Positions 11,411 through 22,842 of a stretch of 64,000 nt of DNA are shown piece after piece. Position 1 is the first letter of the stretch. Every line of letters starts with the position of its first letter. The position numbers and the translations under genes are program-made. This stretch comes from Pectinophora gossypiella (taxonomy: Eukaryota > Arthropoda > Insecta > Lepidoptera > Gelechiidae): assembly GCF_024362695.1 (NCBI RefSeq), contig NC_065420.1, positions 4,310,501-4,374,500 on the forward strand, in the 5' to 3' direction. The notes under the pieces are model-generated. The model searched no databases, had not been told where the DNA came from, and saw only the letters and a program-made list of their open reading frames with translations.

Positions 11411-12764
11411 ACGAGATATAGAATAAACTCACATGACTGTATATTGAGTTCAAAGCAATGAGGGATTTTCAAGGCGACGATCCAAAAAAAAAAAACAGAT
11501 GGCGCTGTACAGATGTGCCTCCGTTTAACCCTCTAACTTATTTATTTATTTATTTCACATATACATAGTCATTACAGATAAACCAAATCGACAATGTATG
11601 CAAACTATTTACTAAAAAACTTTAGACTGATATTAGTGAATTCCGCCAACGAACATGTATATAAATCTGTGTCCGGGTTTTCTTGAGCTATTTCGTTAAT
11701 CGCGCGAGTAGCCCGGGCAAAGGTGTAACTTCATATGCATCTTTTATCTTTGTTTTTGGGTATAAATGTTGACCCTTGTTATTACACCCAGGCACAACAC
11801 ATCTTCCACCCATTATTATTCTGATCAAAATAAAGAGAAACAATATAAGTAAGTAGCTACATAATTCTATACGTTTCTGATCCACATATCAAGTACTTAA
11901 CAATTATTTTTGTATATATGCCTCTGCCATTAGAATATATTTTTGAATAATTTTGTACCACAAGCGATGAGAAAATAGGTAATTATCACGTTAAATCTGA
12001 ACAGTCTGAAACGCCCTCATTAGGGTGTTGTGACTTAAATTTTAAGCAATTTTTTTGGGCAAACCACACAGTAGAACTTTGGCTGTTTTCGGGTTTATGT
12101 AATAATGTATACATGTGGTTACTTTTTGACAGTTACATGCCTATGCTATATTTCTAGCAAGTATCTCTCTCTTCAATCGTGTGGGTTGTGAGGTGGATTA
12201 CCAACCTCATCAACCCTGGTGTCAGGGTTATTATTGAGCCGCCAAAAGCCCCTGACATGGCTCATATACAAGTGAAGTCGTTACTTGCAAGTATCTATTA
12301 TATCGGAAAATAATGGAACATAGTACTTTTTGGGGCAATCCACACCAAAGCCATGAAAGTCATCTCGGCTTTTCACAGCGCGGAAGACCGTCAGTTTCAT
12401 AATTTGCTTACACCTAAATAGCCTTTATGTAAACAGAACCTTCAATACTAAAATGGAAAGTGTTTATTTAATGATTAATTTTGATAGGTTAGCGGAATTT
12501 TCCCCTAACTTGTTTTATGTCAGTATTTATGACGGTAAATTATGGAAATTCAAATCTGGCCCGTGTTGTAACCTAAAATTGTCATTAAAATTTAATTAAT
12601 GCAACGGTTGGAAGTATTTTGTGGAAGTTTTAAAGAGATAACGGAATTCCACTTACTACGATCCTGACCCACCACCTTCCTCCGCTCCGCTCTCATTAAA
12701 GACTTCATGCGTGGGCGCCGGTTTAGAGTACCACTAGTACTTCTGACCCCCTGTCAGGGCTTAT

Positions 12765-12880
12765 AAAGGCCACATCGAAGCAATTCAACTAAATAAACAA
12801 TATTGCTATTTGACAATTACACGGCGCCATACGTTTTGAAATGAATTGCTTCTATGTGGTTTTTTTAACCCCCTGGGCTT
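12765..12880. mobile_element. MITE-6 hairpin element
   Basis: Inverted ends GGCCACATCGAAGCAATTCA and TGAATTGCTTCTATGTGG enclose ACAATATTGCTATTTGACA. The same element sits exactly at the centre of the large palindrome 39755-40494. Confidence 0.65.
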
Positions 12881-13051
12881 TCTTTAAAACATCCTAGTTT
12901 CCATGGAACGTTTGGTTTGTAAATTATTTAAATCTTTTAAAGGAACAAACCGATGTTGGTTAACTTATTAAGTACTAGCTGGGGATACTAAATAAGCTGT
13001 TGTTTGATTGCTTAAGTTATATTACATTATATTTCAATGAAGGGAATTAAA

Positions 13052-13225
13052 ATGATCATCATCATCAATTTAAGAGCCACGCCCTTGTCGGTGCAGCATT
13101 TTCCATTCCAGTCTATCAAAGGCCAATTCCTTGACTTCCCTATAAGACACGACGTTAACCTTTTCTTTAATCTGTTCCATGTAAGCTCTTCTTGGTTTTC
13201 CCCTTCCTCTCTTTCCTTCTATGAA
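13052..13225 (-). repeat. SINE-F 3' portion
   Basis: Carries CATCATCATCAATTTAAGAG and CCACGCCCTTGTCGGTGCAG, with a divergent body containing CTTGGTTTTCCCCTTCCTCT. Confidence 0.5.
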
Positions 13226-13269
13226 CGCATTAAATGAAAATGATAACATTTTAATATTGTCCTAAGCTT

Positions 13270-13540
13270 TAACAGGCTCTGTGGTCCCAGGTTAGAATCC
13301 CGATGGGGACATAATCACAAAAATCCACATTATTCCAGTCTGATCACCCGATTGTCTGAAAATAAGATGATTCGTTCTTCGGAGGGCACGTTAGGCAGTC
13401 GATCCCGACTACTATTTACTCAAGTAAATAGTCGTTATGTGAGCTATGCCCCTTAACATGGGTCAGGGGTCTCTGGCGGCTCAATAGTAACCCTGACACG
13501 TTGACGAGGTTGGTCATTGATCTTATAACCCACACGAAAT
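13270..13540 (+). repeat. SINE-A copy
   Basis: Head CTCTGTGGTCCCAGGTTAGA, GATGGGGACATAATCACAAA, then TCAGGGGTCTCTGGCGGCTC and the 3' end ATAACCCACACG. The A-box region is deleted. Confidence 0.65.
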
Positions 13541-13889
13541 AAGAAACTCTAGCTAGATGTGTAAAGAATATGTTGAACCGCACATTCGGTTCGTTAATCC
13601 TTAGTAAATTCTGACGAGACGAGAGGGGAGCGGTACAAAGTAATTCAGTGACCTGCAAAGTAATCGATTTTACTTCGCGTTATTCCTTTATATATAAAAG
13701 AATAAAATAAGTAATGAACCCATACATCTCTCTCAGTCAACCGTAGTAAACCGTAGTAGACCAAAAACACCTACAAAAACAAATGTTATAATTATGACAA
13801 CTAATGGTTCAAAATTCCACCACTGTTTACAAATAATTCGCTGGGCTCAGTGACTGAACTTTTGCTCTTTGATTGACTAATATTATTAT

Positions 13890-14265
13890 AAGGTGGTACT
13901 CCCCGAAGAGCCCGCAGGCTCTAGCCTGATTACCGTTGCTTTATAATTTACGTTACGTATGTACGTTACTGTATACTACTTTACTACATACTCTCTTCTT
14001 CACTCTAAATATGTAACATTATGTACGTAAACTCACGCTTATTTCCCAAAAGATTAAGCTGAGACTATGGAATTTATAAGGTGGTACTCCCCGAAGAGCC
14101 CGCAGGCTCTAGCCTGATTACCGTTGCTTTATAATTTACGTTACGTATGTACGTTACTGTATACTACTTTACTACATACTCTCTTCTTCACTCTAAATAT
14201 GTATACATATGTACATAAACTCTCGCTTATTTCCCAAGAGATTAAGCTGAGACTATGGAATTCCT
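13890..14265 (+). repeat. Direct tandem duplication, period 188 bp
   Basis: AAGGTGGTACTCCCCGAAGA starts at 13890 and again at 14078, and the following ~185 bp are almost identical (including GCCCGCAGGCTCTAGCCTGA). The second copy reads on into a LINE 3' tail (to about 14345). It looks like a recent local duplication. Confidence 0.8.
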
Positions 14266-14435
14266 TTTGCTTCGATCCTAACATACTTCTCTTGCTTCCT
14301 CTACAGTCATCAATCGTTTCATCCACACACGTTGGCTCTGAGTAGATAGTACTAAACCTGTGAATATGGTAGATAGCGCTTAATTCAAATTACTTATTTG
14401 TTTTTACTTTGGACTCTTTTAGGACACCCAACATA

Positions 14436-14614
14436 AGTGTAGTTGTACGGTCACGAGCATTAATGTGTATACATACACATTAATGCACATTAACCACGTG
14501 GTACCATGTCACATTAACTTTTTTGACAAATTGAACTGTAAGTCTCACTAAATGTCAAATATGTTAGTGCGACAGAGTCCTTAAGTGGGTACATTATATT
14601 GCTCATGACTGTAC
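14436..14614 (+). mobile_element. MITE-2 copy with internal expansion
   Basis: TACGGTCACGAGCATTAATG to CTCATGACTGTAC. About 25 bp extra (ATACACATTAATGCACATTA) enlarge one arm. Confidence 0.65.
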
Positions 14615-14719
14615 ACAGCACTGACTAGGCTACGCTGAGACTACGCTCTCCTGTCTCCTATTTGCTGTGCCCTACAGGGTCCATAATGATTCATATTTTG
14701 TAATGGTGCTGATTCCAGT

Positions 14720-15040
14720 ACACACCATCTAATTTTATTTTAAGTTATATCTGTCATTTTCTTATCCGCCGAAAAGGAAAGGGACGGGAATTTATGGAAC
14801 ACACGTCCATTTTAGGCAGCAATTTTAAAAACCCTCCCAATTTTTTATATTGGCCAATTACTCGACAGATTTAAGTTGACAGCACACGTCAAATGGATTG
14901 CATATGACCGAGATGCCTGGTTTATTCGCCCGGGCTATTCATTCATTTTAAAATGAACAGTTGTTAATCATCCGTCCCTTTCCTTTTCGGCGGAAAAGAA
15001 AATGACAGGTATAATTTAAAATAAAATTAGGAGGTGTCTG
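14720..15040. mobile_element. MITE-4 foldback element
   Basis: Long inverted ends: TAATTTTATTTTAAGTTATA.. with CGCCGAAAAGGAAAGGGACG at left, and CGTCCCTTTCCTTTTCGGCG.. with TAAAATAAAATTAG at right. Further copies are at 26740-27100 and, partial, 52066-52151. Confidence 0.7.
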
Positions 15041-15359
15041 TAGGAAAAGGGGCGAATGTCACCTGTATGTACATTGTGGAATGACAATAAAGTTTGAGTT
15101 TTGACTATAATATCTATATTCCAATTGGATTTGTCCGAGAGCACAAGATGAACTAAGTACCTGACCACGTCTCGCCGAGCTTTTTGTTAGACCAACGTGA
15201 CAGGTGGTGAGCCGTATCGCGTCTATAAATGTCGAGACAACTATGTTAGTGAAAACTGCACTTAAGATGAAGTAATAACTCATTGGTGCAGGTCCGGTAC
15301 CGCGGTTCGAACCGGTTCTCCCCGTTTGAGAAGCAAACCACGGACACTCACTGTAAAGC

Positions 15360-16139
15360 ACATAATAACGGGTTCTTACCGCGTTTAAATGGGGATATGA
15401 GACTCCCGATATTTCGACACTGTTGCAAGTGCCATGATCACGGGATGACTGATGAGATTGGAGTGGAGTAGGTAGATCCATAATTTTCTACGGGCAGACA
15501 TATCTGTCTACCCTCTTTCTCTGCCGCTTGTTTATGTTTTTGATACCGGAATGTTCGGAACCATCTGAACTCGCACGAAACTCACTACGACAAACCGCAC
15601 TCACTGTGTCCTCACGTTTTTTCACCACATTAGGCCGTTTCAAGCTTTTTACAACACCTACTACTGGATTCCACATACTCGACAACTTGAACCCGTCTTC
15701 CCTGTTGAAATTTTTATGTTTTCTGATTTCAATAGCCTCTTTTACGAGTCTGGGGATGTAATGACGTTCTGTCGATAATATTTGTGGATTGTTAAACTCG
15801 ATCCAGTGGTTAGGGCCCGACTCCAGTACGTGCTCAGCTATAGCAGATTTCTGAACGTTGTTTTTCTTCATGGCACTAATATGTTCTTTAATCCGGCAAG
15901 AAATAGACCGTTTTGTTTGTCCGATGTACGAACTACCACAACTACAGTCTATTTTGTATACGCCGGGGCTCTCAAACGGAAAACAGTCTTTCGGGGAACG
16001 TAGACTCTGTGCAATTTTCTTTGAAGGAGTAAATATAGTTTTTATTAAATATTTACTTAAAATATTTCCTATCTTATGGTAAGAACCCGTTATTATGTGC
16101 TTTAATTATGATAATAACCGCGTAAACTTAAAACAATGT
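15360..16139 (-). mobile_element. 5'-truncated Penelope-like retroelement with 14-bp target duplication
   Basis: A 780-bp insertion flanked by ACTCACTGTAAAGC (15346-15359 and 16140-16153). Both ends carry the family's terminal sequence: GATATGAGACTCCCGATAT at left, and AAGAACCCGTTATTATG plus the ~35-base extension at right. Between them lies the C-terminal end of a Penelope reverse transcriptase protein (next entry). Copies without the coding part occur at 239, 11249 and 42714. Confidence 0.8.
15488..16080 (-). pseudogene. Penelope-like GIY-YIG endonuclease domain (C-terminal remnant)
   Basis: The minus-strand frame is open from about 16080 to the stop at 15488-15490, roughly 197 codons. It contains SPGVYKIDCSCGSSYIGQTK followed by RSISCRIKEH, the GIY-YIG core with the CxC pair typical of Penelope elements. 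Downstream come SAIAEHVLESGPNHWIEFNN and QILSTERHYIPRLVKEAIEI, also typical of this endonuclease end. The reverse transcriptase that should precede it is absent, so this is a 5'-truncated copy and not autonomous. In intact elements this domain nicks target DNA to prime reverse transcription. There is no frameshift within the surviving part, which suggests a fairly recent insertion. Confidence 0.8.
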
Positions 16140-16594
16140 ACTCACTGTAAAGCTTTTAATCTCCTATTTTTAAAAGTAAACTTGGAACTTTTAAAGCTCC
16201 CTTGGACGTTGTTAAGCTTGTTGTACATGCAATTTTCTTTTAAATCTGACTTGTTACAAATTAGGTAATTAGCCACAAGTTGGAAGAGGTTTTATAAACC
16301 TTAATTAACTTGTTAAACATTTATAAAGATTACAACTTCTCTCTAGAAGACGGTCGTAAACACTTCTTGAATAATTTTCCACCGTTGTGTTTATTAATTT
16401 ACCTTCTTAGGTATTATGTTAGTGAACTTTCGTTTTGTAAAAAAATTAGAAAGCAGACCAAAATTATTCTGCATCCTACGCGCTGCCAGATTTTTCAGTT
16501 TTTTAGAATTATAATCTTTAACACAGAACAGATAAGGTCGAATTTGTTTTATTAATTTAAAAAATAAAAATCTAGTGTCATTACGCGGCGAATT

Positions 16595-16614
16595 CTTCTG
16601 ATGACGTCATCAGA
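16595..16614. promoter_or_regulatory. 20-bp perfect palindrome centred on a CRE octamer
   Basis: TTCTGATGACGTCATCAGAA is its own reverse complement and contains TGACGTCA. It lies outside the recognised repeats, 29 bp before MITE-3. CREB/ATF-type proteins bind this octamer in general; use at this site is unproven. Confidence 0.35.
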
Positions 16615-16642
16615 ATTTTTCCAGCGAAGAGTTGGTTTGTAT

Positions 16643-16860
16643 ACAGGGTGTTAGTGACATTGTAACGAAAACTCTGAGGAATGATTCAGAGTTGATATCA
16701 AGTGGAATTTTCCGTCCAAAAGTATGGAACTGAAAATAATTTTAATAAACACTAACATTTTCATGAATTTTGCGACGGAAGTTTCCATTTGATATCAACT
16801 CAGAATCATGGTCTGAATCATCCCCTTCAGTAGTCGTTACGAAGTCACTAACACACTGTA
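16643..16860. mobile_element. MITE-3 copy
   Basis: Inverted ends CAGGGTGTTAGTGACAT and complement (CTAACACACTG), with inner inverted blocks TTGATATCAAGTGGAATTTT and TTTCCATTTGATATCAACTC. TA dinucleotides flank it. Confidence 0.7.
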
Positions 16861-17325
16861 TACTGATACACCTCTGCTCTCGGGGATACAGGCATGATGC
16901 TATGTTGTGTTATATATATATATATATGTGTGTCATGTTATGTTATGTTGAGAACAACTTGTGTCAATTTTATTTTAATGTATTTGTCGCCTCTTCTAAA
17001 TAGTACTTGATACTTGAAGGTTGGCGCATGTGCCCAGTAATGGGACGTCATTATGTTTAGCTTATCTTTTTGTGTTTAAATTGTCTGCTATTAAGACGTT
17101 TGATTGCACCAACCAAGAGCCTCGAGGCGTTCAAAATATAATTGAGCACTGTGAACAAGAGATGCCATTAAATGTAAACGGTCTGCAATTTTTTTTTCGC
17201 TCGAGTGGATTTACTAGGCGGCATAATGGGAGCAGCTGGAACGTTCGGATATTTGTTTCAGAGATGTTTTATTATTTAAGTAACGTCTTTATTCGCTTGT
17301 TACTTTGTAGTTTTTTACGCATAAC

Positions 17326-17645
17326 GATCTCCGTGGTCCAGAGGTTGAGCGTTGGGCTCACGATCCGGAGGTGCTTGGTTCGATTCCCGGTGGGGACATA
17401 TTACAAAAATTACTCTGTGGTCCCTAGTTTGGTTCGGACATTATAGGCACTTGATTGTCCGAAAGTAAGATGATCCGTCGGAAGGCACGTTAAGCCGTTG
17501 GTCCCGGTTACTACATACTGATGTAAGTATGTAGTCGTTACAGGAGTTATGTCAGGGGCCTTTGGCGGCTCAATAGTAACCATGACACCAGGGTTGATGA
17601 GGTTGGTACTCCACCTAACAACCCACACGAAAGAAGAAGAAGAAG
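17326..17645 (+). repeat. SINE-A, full length
   Basis: Head CTCCGTGGTCCAGAGGTTGA (A-box-like) and GGTTCGATTCCCGGTGGGGA (B-box-like), body GAAGGCACGTTAAGCCGTTG and GGGGCCTTTGGCGGCTCAAT, 3' end AACCCACACGAAAGAAGAAG. Useful as the reference copy; the tRNA-derived head implies RNA polymerase III transcription of the parent element. Confidence 0.85.
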
Positions 17646-17724
17646 ATGCATAGGCAAGCGTTTGACCACGATCTCACTTGATGGTAATAGTGATGATGTG
17701 GTCGAGGCTGGGATATACTAAGTT

Positions 17725-17850
17725 GGTATTAATAAACTAATCTCAGCTTTTAAACTGCCCTCAAGATCAATGTGACAGTTCTTATATAAAAACAGATACT
17801 TGAGCATGATCTTGAGGGCAGCTTGAAGTTGAGACTAGTTTATTAATACC
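17725..17850. mobile_element. Short foldback element (MITE-7)
   Basis: Arms of about 45 bp: GGTATTAATAAACTAATCTC.. at 17725-17769 and the matching ..TAGTTTATTAATACC at 17807-17850, with a ~37-bp loop. It lies between two oppositely oriented SINE-A copies. Confidence 0.65.
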
Positions 17851-17852
17851 CC

Positions 17853-18183
17853 CCTTCGTCTATCGTGTGGGTTGTGAGATGGATTACCAACCCCATCAAC
17901 CCTGGTGTCAGGGTTACCAATGAGCCGCCAAAGGCCCCAGACATGACTCATGTAACGACTCTACTAACTTGCATCAGTAGGTAAGTAGTAACCAGGACCA
18001 ACGGCTTAACGTGCCTCCCCAAGCACAAATCATCTTACTTTCGGACAATCTGGTGATCAGCCTGTAATATCTTAACCAAACTTAGGACCCCAAAGTATTT
18101 TTTGTAATATGTCCCCACCTGGAATCGAACCCGGGACCTCCGGATCTTGAGCCGAACGCTCAGAACATTGGACCACGGAGGCC
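17853..18183 (-). repeat. SINE-A, full length, reverse
   Basis: From ATCGTGTGGGTTGTGAGATG to GGACCACGGAGGCC. TTAATACC on both sides is a probable 8-bp target duplication. Confidence 0.8.
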
Positions 18184-18865
18184 GTTTAATACCATCCTTA
18201 GAAAGCTGAAAAATAATGCTTGTTATGTTTTTATTTGCTTAAAATAATGTGTATTTAAAAAATAATACTAGGAAAGCGAAAGTGGGCAGTGATTTTAAAA
18301 ATGTACAATATATTACACACGAAACGGTTATATAATGTGTAAAATAGGTTACATTACAACGTAGGTACCTAAAAATTTTTAGAACAGCACTCTACATAGG
18401 CGGTTCTAGATGTTTTTAGGTGCTTCACACGCCTGTGAATAAGCGCGAAACAGGTCGCCCGCTGCACGTCACTTAACCGTAGCTTTATGTGTCAGTTATA
18501 ATAAACAAAGAGCTTTGAGAGGCTTATTTCTAAGCCCAGCCAAACTATATTGCAGTACAGAAGTGACATTAAATAAACTATAGGTATCTATCTATACCTT
18601 CACTGCTTAACTTTAAAAGAAATCAATGTTGGCGTTTCACTTTCATTTCAGCTTCGTTTCACGCGTGTTTCACGCACTTTCAACAAATTCTGTCAAAGTG
18701 ACCCCGTGATATGGAATTATTAAATTCAAATTCAAATTCGTTTATTGCAAAAAAATGTGGTACATATATGGTAGTAAAAGTAATAAAAATTATAGTTTCA
18801 CACTTTCGCTTACAGTAGCATGCAAAATATGTTAACAATCGTGCTTCAGTTTTTTTCGTCGTAAT

Positions 18866-18965
18866 TTTTAGTGTTCCGTAGCCAAATGGCAAAAACGGAA
18901 CCCTTATGGATTCGTCATGTCTGTCTGTCCGTCCGTCTGTATGTCACAGCTACTTTTTTTTCAGC
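18866..18965 (+). repeat. LINE 3' tail fragment with CTGT repeat
   Basis: TGTTCCGTAGCCAAATGGCA, AAAACGGAACCCTTATGGAT and CTGTCTGTCCGTCCGTCTGT form the common RTE-type tail. Confidence 0.5.
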
Positions 18966-19574
18966 GTACAGACACGGTTCATTCTATTTTAGGACTTGTC
19001 AGACGTGGCTGAGAGATGTTTTCCGATTAAGTATCTACGGCTCAACTCACCCCATTACGGATTACATTCGTGTGTATAATATATGCACATAGTACTGTCT
19101 GTAGCCTCCTGTCGCTCGCTAGCTCATACATATTCAAACGTTATATTAAATCTAATGCGAGTTGCATAACGGCGCGGATTATACGCGCGCCGACATAAAA
19201 CGCTGTGTAATACTGGAACACTAGTTTGTATTTTAATTAATTGTCCGTATTATCCGCACGTTTACACGCACGTCATTTGATTACTTATTTTATGAACTGA
19301 ACTTATATGGAGCGTGGTACAATTAATACCGCGTTGTATGCGGGTTGGTTGTGAGTTCCAAAATATTGTGCGTCGCTGGTATTGAATATAAGTAAAAACA
19401 CATGCTTGAATATTTAGAATGGACTGTATTTAATTAAAATTTACAAAAAGGTGGAAAATGCAACACCCATCGCCATGATGGTTAAAGGGGAGAAGAAAGA
19501 ATAGAATGCGGTGTTGCCATATTATAAAATAAATTTTGGTGTGTACTACACAAATATACTTACTTTTTTATTAA

Positions 19575-19835
19575 TTAAGATGGGTTTGCTTTTGACTTCG
19601 TTCTTCCACGAGGAGAAGAAGAGATCGACGTTGGAACGAGCTTACCTAGAAAATGCCTATTCACCCGTGATTTAAAGGACCCCAGGTTATAAAATTCAGG
19701 AAATACCGACGCCGGCAGCCCATTCCATTCCTTGGCTGTGCGCATTATGAAGGATGAAGCGAAGCGCTTGGTGCGGATTAGTGGTATGTCAACCAAGTAA
19801 GGATGGTAACTCGCCGTACGTCTGGATGTCCTCAA
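19575..19835 (-). pseudogene. Non-LTR retrotransposon ORF2 C-terminal fragment
   Basis: The minus-strand frame of 86 codons reads ..SRRTASYHPYLVDIP.., ..RFASSFIMRTAKEWNGLP.. and ..FKSRVNRHFLG.., the extreme C-terminus of insect non-LTR retrotransposon polyproteins just before the 3' UTR. The reverse transcriptase itself is missing, so this is a 5'-truncated insertion. The clade is not certain. Confidence 0.65.
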
Positions 19836-19866
19836 ATGGAATGGACTTGGTGGAATGAGCTGACAT

Positions 19867-20014
19867 GTGCAGTTATGAGCAATATAATGTACCCACCATA
19901 GGACTCTGTCGCACTAACATATTTGTCATTTAGTGAGTCTTACAGTTCAATTTGTCAAAAAAATTAATGTGACATGGTACCAAAGTGTATACATATTAAT
20001 GCTCGTGACCGTGC
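19867..20014 (-). mobile_element. MITE-2 copy
   Basis: TGCAGTTATGAGCAATATAA to CTCGTGACCGTGC. The ends have drifted together and still pair (TGCA/TGCA). Confidence 0.65.
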
Positions 20015-20061
20015 ACACTCCCCGAGTGTACACTCATACTTACTTACAAACGTTTGTACAA

Positions 20062-20310
20062 TGGCCTCCGTGGTCCAGTGGTTGAGCGTTAGGCTCACGA
20101 TCCGGAGCTCCCGGGTTCGAATCCCTGTAGGGAAATATCACAAAAATAACTTTGTGATTCCTAGTTTGGTTAGGACGCTACAGGCTGATCACCTGATTGT
20201 CCGAAAGTAAGATGATCCGTGCTTCGGAAGGCACGTTACTAAGCCGTTGGTCCCGGTTACTACTTGCTGATGTAAGTAAGTAGTCGTTTGGCGGCTTAAT
20301 AATAACACTG
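20062..20310 (+). repeat. SINE-A copy, 3' shortened
   Basis: Very clear head GGCCTCCGTGGTCCAGTGGT and GGGTTCGAATCCCTGTAGGG. It stops after TTGGCGGCTTAATAATAAC and lacks the CCCACACG end. Confidence 0.8.
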
Positions 20311-20591
20311 TATTCGGTACGGTGTCCCTAACATCCTGTATATGTGATAAGCAATGACGCGGGACGCGACGAGCCTTGAAACTTCAATTAATTAAAAAAA
20401 AAAAAATGGCGGCCAAAGATCGCCGCGGTTTAATGACGACTGTTAGAGAAAATTGTATAGTTTGGTCTCTGAGGGAAAGGTCTAGATAATACGGCCTTAC
20501 TGCGATTAAGTTCAAGGCGACTGCTAAGTAATTACTCGCTTGAGATACTCAGTGGAGGAATTCCAATTGAAAAGATGCTTTAGGTTTTATA

Positions 20592-20880
20592 AAGTCATCA
20601 TCAGCCCATTAACGTCCCACTGCTGGGGCACAGGCCTTCCTTATGGATGGATAGGTAAATCGGGCCTTAAACCACCACGCGGGCCCAGTGCGGGTTGGTG
20701 GTTATTAACGACTGCTAATGCAGCCGGGGCCAACGGCTTAACGTGCCTTTCGAAGCACGGAGGAGCTCGAGATGAAAACTTTTTTTTGTGGTCACCCATC
20801 CTATGACCGGCCTTTGCGAAAATTGCTTAACTTCAACAATCGCAGACCGAGCGCGTTTACCGCTGCGCCACCGAGCTCCT
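20592..20880 (-). repeat. SINE-C copy (tRNA plus 5S-like head)
   Basis: Reverse copy: CATCATCAGCCCATTAACGT at left, GTCACCCATCCTATGACCGG (5S-like segment) and GCTGCGCCACCGAGCTCCT (tRNA-like start) at right. ATAAAGT flanks both sides as a possible short target duplication. Confidence 0.8.
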
Positions 20881-20959
20881 CAAATAAAGTATTTAGTACT
20901 TATATCTCTCCCACATCTTTTCTTAGGTACCTAGCTACACATATGGCCTTAGAATTATA

Positions 20960-21110
20960 TAGAACGGCAACTCTCCGCTCCCCACAAGCGGCTGAGCTAG
21001 GTTTACCTCCCCCCTCTGCCCCCTCGGTCTTACTTTAGTCTTCAATCGTATGGCGTCAGACGTCACATACACAGATGCGCGTGTAACGTCAAAGTGTCCA
21101 GAGTGTACAT
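20960..21110 (-). repeat. Unclassified repeat, reverse
   Basis: GAACGGCAACTCTCCGCTCC and AGCTAGGTTTACCTC correspond to the complement of 63800-63935 (GAGGTAAACCTAGCTCAGCT). Partial relatives lie at 41510-41640 and around the gypsy insertion (58120-58159 and 60639-60730). No coding potential seen. Confidence 0.5.
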
Positions 21111-21111
21111 T

Positions 21112-21300
21112 GTTTTAGGTTTACGCGGTTATTATCATAACCATCATTCCGATATCAAATACATAAACAAGGGTAGACAGATATGTCTGCCTGTAGAAAA
21201 TTATTTATCTACCTACTTCACTCCAATCTCATCAGTCATCCTGTGATCATGGCACTTGAAACAGTGTCGAAATATTGGGAGTCTCATATCCCTGATATAT
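21112..21300 (+). mobile_element. Penelope-like terminal fragment, degenerate
   Basis: Contains ACATTGTTTTAGGTTTACGC, AGATATGTCTGCCTGTAGAA and GTGATCATGGCACTTGAAAC as in the copy at 42714. The second foldback arm is missing and no target duplication is visible. Confidence 0.6.
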
Positions 21301-21339
21301 CATGACGCCCATCCCATCAGAATCAATGCCATATTCTTA

Positions 21340-21672
21340 CGGCCTCTGTGGTCCAGTGGTTTGGCTCACGATCCGGTGGTCCTCAGTTCGAATCCCTGTG
21401 GGGATATATCGTAATAATGACTTTGTAAGTCACGGTTTCCTTAGGACATTGCAGGTGCTTACCCGATTCTACGAAAGTAAGGTGGTTGGCTTCGAAAGAC
21501 ACTTTAACCCATTGGTCCCCATTCCTACTTGCTGATATAAGTACGTAGTCGTTACATGAGGTATGTCAGGGGCCTTTGGCGGCTTAATAATGACTCTGAC
21601 ATTACCGGTTCAACCTGTAGGTTGCTGAGGTTGGTAATCCACCTCACAACCCACACGAGCGAAGGAGAAGAA
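21340..21672 (+). repeat. SINE-A copy
   Basis: GGCCTCTGTGGTCCAGTGGT head with a short deletion, GTTCGAATCCCTGTGGGGAT, then GGGGCCTTTGGCGGCTTAAT and CAACCCACACGAGCGAAGGA. The GGTTCAACCTGTAGGTTG segment near 21606 is an extra insertion. Confidence 0.75.
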
Positions 21673-22254
21673 TACCATATTGTGTATCTCTTCTCTGAAC
21701 CCTAAAATATGCGTATTGGCTTTGTCCTTGGGTGCTTTGTTTCATTATTTGCAAAGATCCTAAATAAGGTTTTTATAGGCTTTGATACAAGCGCAGCGAA
21801 GGGTCCATCGACTTAAATTGGTAGCTATTTGGAAGAAAATGCCTCGTATTTTCTTTGATCAAATTTTCCAAATATCACGCTCCATAGATGAAAAATTCGT
21901 GTATTTTTTTTGTCATTGTGTATTCATAATGATATTAGAAAAAAAGAAAAGTTGAAAAAATAACGTTAAAAGTAGAATGAAGAATGCTACACCGACAAGA
22001 GCGTGGCTCTTACGTATAAATTAGTTATTTCAAAAATTATTGGTCGCCAACCTTTTTTTTTTGTGGGCTTTCAAGCTATTCGCCGTAAAGAGACTCGCCG
22101 TAGCGGGAATCGCCGTTCACGCCATTTTTATTTATTCAAGTTAACAACAGCTCATTTACAATATTATGTTATAAGCTAGTGAAGCTAACTACAGTTAACC
22201 ACGTATTAATTAAAGTAGGGGCAGACGAGTGTACGTAAGTATATCAGTGATACG

Positions 22255-22332
22255 CGTGTGCTTGTGTGTGTGCGTGTGTGTGTATGTGTGTGTATGTGTG
22301 TGTGTATGTGTGTGTGTGTGTGTGTGTTATGT
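22255..22332 (+). repeat. GT/TG dinucleotide microsatellite
   Basis: An almost uninterrupted alternation of GT with occasional ATGT; a second shorter tract lies at 22416-22455. Confidence 0.85.
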
Positions 22333-22589
22333 GTTAGCCCTGCGAATTAGTAATTCTTGGGATCGGAGGCTGCTATGAAAGGAGCTTCCATAGCAGCCTC
22401 CACCAACTATACACGGGTGTGTGTGTGTGAGTATGTGTGTGTGTTTGTGAGTATGTCTATGTCAAAAGAAAGAATTCACATTTTTTCGGAGTTAGAGTTG
22501 ACTCTAATTCTTTTAATCTATATTTTTCATACTGAAAAGCGTAGTATTTATAGAGTTTGCAGTGTTATTACAAAACGAAGACGAAGGTC

Positions 22590-22735
22590 AACGGACTTGG
22601 TCCCGGTTACTACTTACTGATGTAAGTAGTCGTTACATGGGCCATGTCAGGGCCCTTTGGCGGCTCAATAGTAACTTTGACATCAGGTTTGATGAGGTTG
22701 GTAATTGACCTCACAAACCCACACGAGAGAAGAAA
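22590..22735 (+). repeat. SINE-A 3' fragment
   Basis: From ACGGACTTGGTCCCGGTTAC to CCACACGAGAGAAGAAAAG; the tRNA head is absent (5' truncation). Confidence 0.7.
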
Positions 22736-22842
22736 AGTCTTCGCGCTTTGTAATAACACCTCCCTACCTTAGACCTAGATGGATACATTGACCAAATTGA
22801 AGACAGCATAACTTTTTCACTGAACACCCTGGCACTTTCACG

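Noticed and set aside
15059..15481. 140-codon minus-strand frame beside the Penelope coding end
   Set aside because: It covers the element's terminal repeat and a LINE tail; the real coding frame is the neighbouring one ending at 15488.
20062..20135. tRNA-like sequence with good A and B boxes
   Set aside because: It is the head of a SINE-A copy that continues into the shared body; the same head recurs at 17326, 21340, 40948 and 49241.
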